Source: Thermoanaerobaculaceae bacterium
GTDB taxonomy: Bacteria; Acidobacteriota; UBA4820
DNA: 6,195 nucleotides
Reading direction: 5' to 3'
NCBI GenBank assembly: GCA_012798145.1
Contig: JAAZNT010000420.1
Coordinates: forward strand, 1-6,195
In this document: positions 1 to 4,564 of the stretch, one piece after another
How the letters are laid out: every line of letters starts with the position of its first letter
How positions within the stretch are numbered: the first letter of the stretch is position 1
Made by a program: the position numbers and the translations under genes
The notes under the pieces: generated by a model
Database searches by the model: none
Seen by the model: only the letters and a program-made list of their open reading frames with translations
What the model was told of the DNA's origin: nothing

Positions 1-914
1 AGGAAAGACCAAAAGTGAAAACGGTTCTGATGAAAGTCATTGAAGACCCTACCATTCGGTCTCTTGAACTTTTAAGAGGGACTCTTGATATAGTTGTCAA
101 TGATCTTCCTTACGATTCGATAAAAAGTTTTGAAAAAAAGGGTTTCATTGTTGTAAACACAAACGGGGCAAACTATTCTTATGTTGGATTTAACTGCAGG
201 AAAAATCCACTTGACAAAAAAGATGTGAGAAGAGCAATTGCAATGGCCATTCAAAGGGAGGAGATTCTCAAAAATGTAATAAGGGGATTTGGGAGGGAGG
301 CGAGCGGCTTGATCTCTCCCGAAAACTGGGCTTATTACAAAACGCAAAATCCTCCTTACAACCCGATTTTAAGCAGTGAAATCCTTGACAATCTTGGTTT
401 AGTCAAAAACGATAAAGGAGAGCGTTTTTCACTCTCTTACAAAATTTCTATGAACAAAGTTTCGCGCTTTGTTGGCGAGGCAATATCTGAGAATTTAAGG
501 CAAATAGGAATTAGAATTGATATTCAGACGCTTGAGTGGGGAACCTTTTATGATGACATTAAAAAAGGGAATTTTGATATGTTCTCGCTAAATTGGATCG
601 GGATTAAAGATCCTGACGCTTTCAGATTAAGATTTCATTCCCAAATGGCTCCTCCGTTTGGATTTAACAGAGGGTGCTACCAAAACCCTTATCTTGACAA
701 ACTTTTAGATGCAGGTTGTGGAGAATTAAATTTAGAGAAAAGAAAAGAAATTTACAAAGATGTTCAGAAAATATTATCTGAAGATTGTCCCTACATAAAT
801 CTTTGGTGGCCCAACATAGTTGTTGTTGCAAACAACAGGATTAAGCCCTTTAAAGTTCCTTCCGATGGAAGCTACATTTTCATTAAAGACCTTGAAATAA
901 AAGATCACTCCTGA
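1..914 (+). CDS. ABC transporter substrate-binding protein, family 5 (5'-truncated)
   Basis: This is the C-terminal part (303 codons visible, reading from base 3) of an extracytoplasmic solute-binding protein of SBP family 5, which captures peptides, nickel or similar solutes outside the inner membrane and hands them to an ABC permease. Family landmarks are visible: a stretch like VIEDPTIRSLELLRG followed by DIVVNDLP near the start, then YVGFNCRKNPLDKKDVRRAI with a following AIQREEIL, and a late segment with GNFDMFSLNWIG and DPDAF. Family members are usually about 500-550 residues, so roughly 40% including any signal peptide or lipobox lies upstream. The GTG at 15 is not the start: the frame is open to the window edge and the preceding ERPK continues the family alignment. 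The substrate cannot be told from this part. No permease or ATPase gene follows; the next genes run on the opposite strand. Family assignment is firm; substrate is unknown. Confidence 0.9.
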   Translation, partial: ERPKVKTVLMKVIEDPTIRSLELLRGTLDIVVNDLPYDSIKSFEKKGFIVVNTNGANYSYVGFNCRKNPLDKKDVRRAIAMAIQREEILKNVIRGFGREASGLISPENWAYYKTQNPPYNPILSSEILDNLGLVKNDKGERFSLSYKISMNKVSRFVGEAISENLRQIGIRIDIQTLEWGTFYDDIKKGNFDMFSLNWIGIKDPDAFRLRFHSQMAPPFGFNRGCYQNPYLDKLLDAGCGELNLEKRKEIYKDVQKILSEDCPYINLWWPNIVVVANNRIKPFKVPSDGSYIFIKDLEIKDHS

Positions 915-918
915 TCTT
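901..918. terminator. Possible weak bidirectional hairpin between convergent genes
   Basis: AAGATC (901-906) and GATCTT (913-918) form a perfect 6-bp inverted repeat around a 6-base loop, exactly where two convergent genes end. On the + strand it is followed by a T-rich run (CTTCTTTCTTTT). The stem has only two G-C pairs, so it would be a weak intrinsic terminator at best and may be coincidence. Confidence 0.25.
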
Positions 919-1123
919 CTTTCTTTTCCTCATCACCTTCAGTTTGCTTTAACTGGTCCTCTTTTTCCTGAACTGCCTTTTTGAGCTTTTGCTCTATTTT
1001 AGGAAGGTTCTGAATTGTTTTCTCTGTGCTCTTTACAGCCAAAAATTCGTTGACAAGATGTATAAAGAAAACAATTAAAAGGAGAACAATTCCGATCGCC
1101 GCTATCGCTTTCACTATTTTCAT
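905..1123 (-). CDS. Small single-pass membrane protein, hypothetical (72 aa)
   Basis: The family is not recognised. The 72-residue product begins MKIVK, then has one strong hydrophobic helix (about residues 6-24, AIAAIGIVLLLIVFFIHLV). A highly charged, mostly helical tail rich in Lys, Glu and Gln follows, probably a short coiled coil, ending in an acidic stretch. Lysines before the helix suggest an N-in, tail-out topology by the positive-inside rule. The gene is supported by its start: ATG at 1123 overlaps the stop of the upstream TIGR02757 gene in an ATGA junction and has a strong AAAGGAGG Shine-Dalgarno 6 bases upstream. It is the last gene of the leftward operon and overlaps the solute-binding gene tail to tail by 10 bases. 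A role as a small envelope accessory protein is only a guess. Confidence 0.7.
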   Translation of the reverse strand: MKIVKAIAAIGIVLLLIVFFIHLVNEFLAVKSTEKTIQNLPKIEQKLKKAVQEKEDQLKQTEGDEEKKEDQE

Positions 1124-1875
1124 TTAAAGCCTCCTTTCAGATAATTCTTTAGAATTCCTTCTCTAACCAGCGCAAAATCGTATTTTAAAGGGTCATCTTT
1201 GCAAATAGCTTTAAGTTTTTCTGTGACTTCCAGAGCAAATTGAAAGTCTCTTGTTTTTCTCTTAGTTAATCCAAGCGCTAAAGCAGTTTTTGCAATGTGA
1301 GTGTCAAGCGGAATAATCAAATCAGAAGGATTTAAAATCTTCCACAAGCCCAAATCAAGCCCGTCGTCTTTTCTTACTACCCACCTCAAAAAAAGTCTCC
1401 ATCTTTTTGCTGGAGATTTTTTTGAAGGAATAGACAAAAGATGATCAAGACCAAATGTGTCAACTTTGACTGTTTTTCGAAAGTAAAGGGCAAAACTTAA
1501 CAATTTTTCCTCAGGAGAGCCTTTGAATGAAGCGAAAAGATTCTCCAAATTTCCATAATCTTTTACAATTGTCGAGATTGCCTTAAAAAATCTGTCAACA
1601 TCTTTTTCACTTTGAAACCTGTAACCGCCATCTTTCCAGTTCTTGTTTTCAAGAATGCCTTTATATGGAGAATCTCCTAAGAAGCGATGAATTCTATCAA
1701 GAAAATTTTCTATGCTCAAAACTCTTCCATAGGCGAAAAGAGCAGAAATAAGAGCACTTATTTCTCTATCTTCAAAAGTTTTGTATCTTCTTGGAAATTT
1801 CAGAGGGTCTGAAAAAAGGAGTTTCTTTGAATACTCCTTTCTCAACTTTTCAAGATGGATTTGGAGATTTTTCAA
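1120..1875 (-). CDS. TIGR02757 / DUF2400 family protein
   Basis: This is a conserved bacterial protein of the TIGR02757 (DUF2400) family, whose members resemble helix-hairpin-helix DNA glycosylases but have no settled function. Counted from the TTG at 1875 it has 251 residues, about the family norm. Landmarks are DPLKFPRRY (23-31), DREISALISALFAYGRV (36-52), FLRWVVRKDDGLDLGLW (162-178), LIIPLDTHIAK (186-196) and DPLKYDFALVREG (228-240). The frame is open further, to an ATG at 1998, but that would overlap the preceding tolQ-like gene by 122 bases and add about 41 residues outside the family. The TTG one base after the tolQ stop (TGA-T-TTG) gives the expected ~20 residues before DPLKF. No clear Shine-Dalgarno precedes it, so coupling to tolQ translation is inferred. 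An ATG at 1938 is the main alternative start. The 3' end overlaps the next gene (ATGA). Family is confident; start is moderate; activity is unproven. Confidence 0.85.
   Translation of the reverse strand: MKNLQIHLEKLRKEYSKKLLFSDPLKFPRRYKTFEDREISALISALFAYGRVLSIENFLDRIHRFLGDSPYKGILENKNWKDGGYRFQSEKDVDRFFKAISTIVKDYGNLENLFASFKGSPEEKLLSFALYFRKTVKVDTFGLDHLLSIPSKKSPAKRWRLFLRWVVRKDDGLDLGLWKILNPSDLIIPLDTHIAKTALALGLTKRKTRDFQFALEVTEKLKAICKDDPLKYDFALVREGILKNYLKGGFK
1130..1137 (-). promoter_or_regulatory. Ribosome binding site of the 72-aa membrane protein
   Basis: AAAGGAGG on the - strand lies 6 bases before the ATG at 1123, inside the last codons of the upstream gene. Together with the ATGA overlap it argues for translational coupling and shows that the small reading frame is a real gene. 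Confidence 0.75.
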
Positions 1876-1876
1876 A

Positions 1877-2563
1877 TCAGGTGAATTTCTTGACAAATAG
1901 GTTGATAAGATCAAGTCCAAATTGTTCCATATAGGCATTGAATGCTTTAATTTTTCTTCCGAGGAGGTTGTATCCAATGAGGGCGGGTATTGCAGCAAAA
2001 AGTCCCGCCGCAGTTGTTATTAGCGCTTCGGAAATTCCCGGGGCGACAGATGCAAGGGTTGCGCTTCCTGTTTCGCCTATTGCTCTGAATGCTCCCATAA
2101 TTCCCCAAACTGTTCCGAAAAGACCTATAAAAGGGGTTGCTGAAGCGGTTGTAGCCAAAAAGGCAAGCCCGGATTCAAGGTGCATAGTTTGACCTCTCAT
2201 CACCCTTTGCAGAGTTCTTTCAAGGTTTTCGGTGTTTTTGATTGTTGGATTAGGGTTTGATTGGGGATTTTCCGAAACCTGTTCGTGAAATTCACGGTAA
2301 GTTTCAAGAAACATTTCCTTGAAGGGATTTTCAGGGAAATTTCTGGAAAAATTTACTATCTCTGCTATATTTTTAGCGCTCTTTAATTTTTCATAAAAAT
2401 GGGTTGCTCTTTTGAGATACCGTTTGTAATTTAAAAATCTGTCTAAAATGACGCTCCAAGAAAGAAGAGAAAAAATAAGCAAAACAACAAGGACGCCTTT
2501 GGCAACATAACCTGAATGTTTTATAAGGTCTGAAACATTCATAGCAAGAAGGAATGAATTCAT
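1877..2563 (-). CDS. tolQ: MotA/TolQ/ExbB proton channel family protein (TolQ-like)
   Basis: This is an inner-membrane proton channel subunit of the TolQ/ExbB/MotA family. Such proteins pair with TolR/ExbD and use the proton-motive force to drive envelope constriction (Tol-Pal) or TonB-dependent uptake. The 228-residue product has three membrane segments, at about 20-40, 133-158 and 177-200. The TolQ signature FIGLFGTVWGIM (145-156) and EALITTAAGLFAAIPA (179-194) are present. Thr151 and Thr184 align with the pore threonines of E. coli TolQ. The cytoplasmic loop has an Asn/Pro-rich stretch near 97-111. The ATG at 2563 was chosen because GGAGG sits 5 bases upstream and a promoter lies just beyond. 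Extending the frame to 2689 would run through that promoter and add a non-membrane, non-homologous leader. It is the first gene of the leftward operon. No TolR/ExbD gene follows it, so its partner must be elsewhere. TolQ is favoured over ExbB on the GTVWGIM motif. Confidence 0.9.
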   Translation of the reverse strand: MNSFLLAMNVSDLIKHSGYVAKGVLVVLLIFSLLSWSVILDRFLNYKRYLKRATHFYEKLKSAKNIAEIVNFSRNFPENPFKEMFLETYREFHEQVSENPQSNPNPTIKNTENLERTLQRVMRGQTMHLESGLAFLATTASATPFIGLFGTVWGIMGAFRAIGETGSATLASVAPGISEALITTAAGLFAAIPALIGYNLLGRKIKAFNAYMEQFGLDLINLFVKKFT

Positions 2564-2568
2564 CTCTG

Positions 2569-2573
2569 CCTCC
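2569..2573 (-). promoter_or_regulatory. Ribosome binding site of the tolQ-like gene
   Basis: GGAGG on the - strand lies 5 bases before the ATG at 2563. It decides between this start and the longer open frame reaching 2689. It lies almost at the predicted 5' end of the mRNA, so the leader would be only about a dozen bases. Confidence 0.75.
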
Positions 2574-2581
2574 AAAAAAAG

Positions 2582-2610
2582 ATTATAGGAATTTATTTCC
2601 AAAAGGTCAA
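2582..2610 (-). promoter_or_regulatory. Sigma-70-type promoter of the leftward operon
   Basis: Read on the - strand, a TTGACC -35 box (2610-2605) and a perfect TATAAT -10 box (2587-2582) are separated by 17 bases. The predicted transcription start is near 2575, just upstream of the tolQ-like ribosome binding site. It would drive tolQ, the TIGR02757 gene and the small membrane protein. Confidence 0.75.
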
Positions 2611-2667
2611 ATTTTGTTTTGAAGCAGAAAAAATCATCAGGGTCATTTAATAGAAGTTTTTCCCTCC

Positions 2668-2696
2668 TTGACATAAAAACAATAAACACATATACT
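2668..2696 (+). promoter_or_regulatory. Sigma-70-type promoter of the first pilB gene
   Basis: TTGACA (2668-2673) and TATACT (2691-2696) are separated by exactly 17 bases, with a predicted start near 2703 and a leader of about 34 bases. The box-to-box layout matches the promoter of the second pilB gene, with 11 of 17 spacer bases identical. It is divergent from the leftward promoter; 57 bases separate the two -35 boxes. No operator palindrome was recognised between them. Confidence 0.8.
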
Positions 2697-2716
2697 TTAA
2701 GATGTAAAGGATTTTT

Positions 2717-2723
2717 AGGGAGG
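2717..2723 (+). promoter_or_regulatory. Ribosome binding site of first pilB, long spacing
   Basis: AGGGAGG ends 13 bases before the ATG at 2737, longer than the usual 5-9. An in-frame TAA immediately before the ATG excludes any upstream start, so the spacing is real unless a later start is used. The second pilB has the same 13-base gap. Confidence 0.65.
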
Positions 2724-2736
2724 TTGTTAATTTTAA

Positions 2737-4455
2737 ATGGCTGACAGAATTGGCGAACTGCTTCTCAAAAGCGGATTGATTAACGAACAGCAACTTCAAG
2801 AGGCTCTTAAACTCCAGAAAACAAATGGAGGGAAATTGGGGTTTAACCTTGTAAAACTTGGCTATGTTAAAGAAGAAGATATAACTTCGCTTTTGTCAGA
2901 GCAGTATGGAGTTCCAGCGATTCATCTTGAGCATTTTGACATTGAAGATGAAGTTTTAAAATTGATTCCTCCAGATATTGCTCAAAAATTTCTACTCATT
3001 CCTATTGAAAGAACAGGAGCGACTCTCACTGTAGCGATGGCTGACCCTTCAAATATTTTTGCAATTGACCAAATTCGCTTTTTGACATCTTACACAATTG
3101 AGCCCGTTGTGGCTTCAGAAGCTTCTATAAGAAGCGCGATAGACAAATACTACGGCGGTTCAAAAGACATGCAGTTAAAAGATGTTATGGAAGAGATAGA
3201 AAAGGTCAACGAAGAGGCGGAACTTGAGATAGATTTAGATGAAGAAGATATGTCTGAGCAGGCGCTTGCCGCCGCCGGTAAAGACGCTCCTGTCATCCGT
3301 CTTGTCAACGCAGTTTTTGCTGATGCCATAAGAAAAGGGGCGAGCGATATCCACATAGAACCGTATGAAAAAGATTTCAGAATAAGGTTTAGAATTGACG
3401 GGCTTCTATATGAACAGTTGAGACCCCCGATGAAAATGAAAGATGGAATTACTTCCCGTATCAAAATTATGGCAAAACTTGACATCGCAGAAAAAAGAAT
3501 TCCTCAAGATGGCAGAATCAAGACTGTAATGAAAATAGACGGGAAAGTAAAAGAAATTGACTACAGAGTTTCCACCGTCCCGACGCTTTGGGGTGAGAAA
3601 GTTGTTTTGAGGCTTCTTGACAAAGAGGGTTTAAAACTTGATTTAACTAAACTTGGTTTTGAGCCAGAAAGCCTTGAAAAATTTCAGAAGGCGATTGCAA
3701 AGCCAACAGGTATGATCCTGATTACCGGTCCTACAGGAAGCGGAAAGACAAATACTCTTTATTCTGCCATAGGACAACTTAACCAGCCAGACAAACACAT
3801 TTTGACTGCCGAAGATCCGGTTGAATTTTCTATCACTGGGTGCAATCAGGTTCAGATGAAGGAAGACATAGGGTTGACATTCGCTGCTGCTTTAAGGTCT
3901 TTTTTGCGTCAAGACCCTAACATAATCCTTGTTGGAGAAATCAGAGATTTTGAGACAGCGGAAATAGCGGTAAAGGCGGCGCTTACCGGACACCTTGTTA
4001 TGTCAACTCTTCACACAAACGACGCTCCGTCGTCTATAAGCAGACTTGTCAATATGGGAATAGAGCCTTTTCTTGTGGGAACCGCTGTCCAGTTGATTCA
4101 GGCGCAGAGACTTGTGAGAAGAGTCTGCAAAGACTGCAAAGAAGAAGTTTCTTACCCTAAAAAAGCGCTTCTTGATATGGGATTTACTGAAGAAGAAGCA
4201 GAGACTGTAAAAATCTATAAGGGAAAGGGCTGTCCGACTTGCAACGGTTCTGGATGCAAGGGAAGAATCGCTTTAATGGAAGTGCTTGAAATGACAGAGA
4301 CTATGAGAGAGATGGTTTTGATGGGGGCAAATGCCCTTGACCTTAAGAAACAGGCTATATCTGAGGGAATGATAACTCTCAGAAGGTCGGGTTTGATAAA
4401 AGTTATGAATGGTATTGTTCCTATTGAAGAAGTCCTAAGAGAAACCGTTTTGTAA
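2737..4455 (+). CDS. pilB: Type IV pilus assembly ATPase PilB, copy 1
   Basis: This is a GspE/PilB-family secretion ATPase (572 residues, normal length), a cytoplasmic hexamer expected to power type IV pilus extension. The N-terminal MshEN-type domain has two 24-residue motif copies, starting RIGELLLKSG (4-27) and KLGFNLVKLG (33-56), separated by the typical 5 residues (KTNGG). This arrangement is known to bind cyclic di-GMP. A Glu/Asp-rich linker (about 145-182) leads to the ATPase core, with Walker A GPTGSGKT (331-338, Lys337), Asp-box TAEDPVEF (357-364), Walker B IILVGEIRD with Glu401, and His-box STLHTND (423-429, His426). Zinc-type cysteines are C464, C467, C499 and C502, plus C507 where the family commonly has Tyr. 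All catalytic residues are present. It has its own promoter and a close tandem paralogue downstream. A type II secretion GspE is the alternative, but the N-terminal sequence reads as PilB. No pilT or pilC is visible in the window. Confidence 0.92.
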   Translation: MADRIGELLLKSGLINEQQLQEALKLQKTNGGKLGFNLVKLGYVKEEDITSLLSEQYGVPAIHLEHFDIEDEVLKLIPPDIAQKFLLIPIERTGATLTVAMADPSNIFAIDQIRFLTSYTIEPVVASEASIRSAIDKYYGGSKDMQLKDVMEEIEKVNEEAELEIDLDEEDMSEQALAAAGKDAPVIRLVNAVFADAIRKGASDIHIEPYEKDFRIRFRIDGLLYEQLRPPMKMKDGITSRIKIMAKLDIAEKRIPQDGRIKTVMKIDGKVKEIDYRVSTVPTLWGEKVVLRLLDKEGLKLDLTKLGFEPESLEKFQKAIAKPTGMILITGPTGSGKTNTLYSAIGQLNQPDKHILTAEDPVEFSITGCNQVQMKEDIGLTFAAALRSFLRQDPNIILVGEIRDFETAEIAVKAALTGHLVMSTLHTNDAPSSISRLVNMGIEPFLVGTAVQLIQAQRLVRRVCKDCKEEVSYPKKALLDMGFTEEEAETVKIYKGKGCPTCNGSGCKGRIALMEVLEMTETMREMVLMGANALDLKKQAISEGMITLRRSGLIKVMNGIVPIEEVLRETVL

Positions 4456-4483
4456 AAATATCTTTCCTGAAAAAGCGGTTTTT
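4442..4483 (+). terminator. Possible weak terminator at the end of first pilB
   Basis: AAACCGTTTT (4442-4451) can pair with AAAAGCGGTTT (4471-4481) with one bulged G, closing a 19-base loop. The pairing arm runs into TTTTT (4479-4483). The left arm lies in the last codons of the gene and the loop is large, so termination here is uncertain; some read-through into the second pilB is likely. Confidence 0.3.
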
Positions 4484-4496
4484 GACAATTCACATC

Positions 4497-4525
4497 TTGA
4501 CATAGCGTCAATAAACTCTTATACT
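4497..4525 (+). promoter_or_regulatory. Sigma-70-type promoter of the second pilB gene
   Basis: TTGACA (4497-4502) and TATACT (4520-4525) are 17 bases apart, both boxes identical to those of the first pilB promoter. They share flanking bases (TTGACATA, CAATAAAC, TATACTT) and nearly the same distance to the start codon (39 versus 40 bases). This makes independent expression of the second copy likely. Confidence 0.8.
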
Positions 4526-4545
4526 TAAATTGTTTGGAAATGTAA

Positions 4546-4551
4546 GGGAGG
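4546..4551 (+). promoter_or_regulatory. Ribosome binding site of second pilB, long spacing
   Basis: GGGAGG ends 13 bases before the ATG at 4565, the same unusual spacing as in the first copy. An in-frame TAG at 4556-4558 rules out an earlier start. Confidence 0.65.
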
Positions 4552-4564
4552 TTTGTAGCCAAAG

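Noticed and set aside
15..17. GTG as start of the solute-binding protein
   Set aside because: The frame is open to the window edge, the residues before it continue the family alignment, and the N-terminal half of the family is missing, so the gene begins upstream.
72..347. 91-codon - strand reading frame
   Set aside because: Antisense to the well-supported solute-binding gene, with no promoter, ribosome site or recognisable domain.
1938..2192. 84-codon + strand reading frame
   Set aside because: It lies antisense within the tolQ-like gene, with no ribosome site or family resemblance; a shadow of the real gene.
2564..2689. Longer N-terminus of the tolQ-like protein starting at 2689
   Set aside because: It would cross a TTGACC-N17-TATAAT promoter and adds a leader unlike the family; the ATG at 2563 has a good ribosome site.
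3150..3485. 111-codon - strand reading frame, Ser-rich
   Set aside because: Antisense to pilB copy 1; the Ser runs come from complementing the Glu/Asp linker codons.
4482..4487. Extra TTGACA upstream of the second pilB promoter
   Set aside because: No -10-like hexamer lies 16-18 bases downstream (GCGTCA at the 17-base position); the TTGACA at 4497 fits far better.
4215..4562. 115-codon - strand reading frame across the pilB-pilB gap
   Set aside because: Mostly antisense to pilB; a similar antisense frame at 5923-6192 appears because the two pilB genes are paralogues, not because it is a gene.
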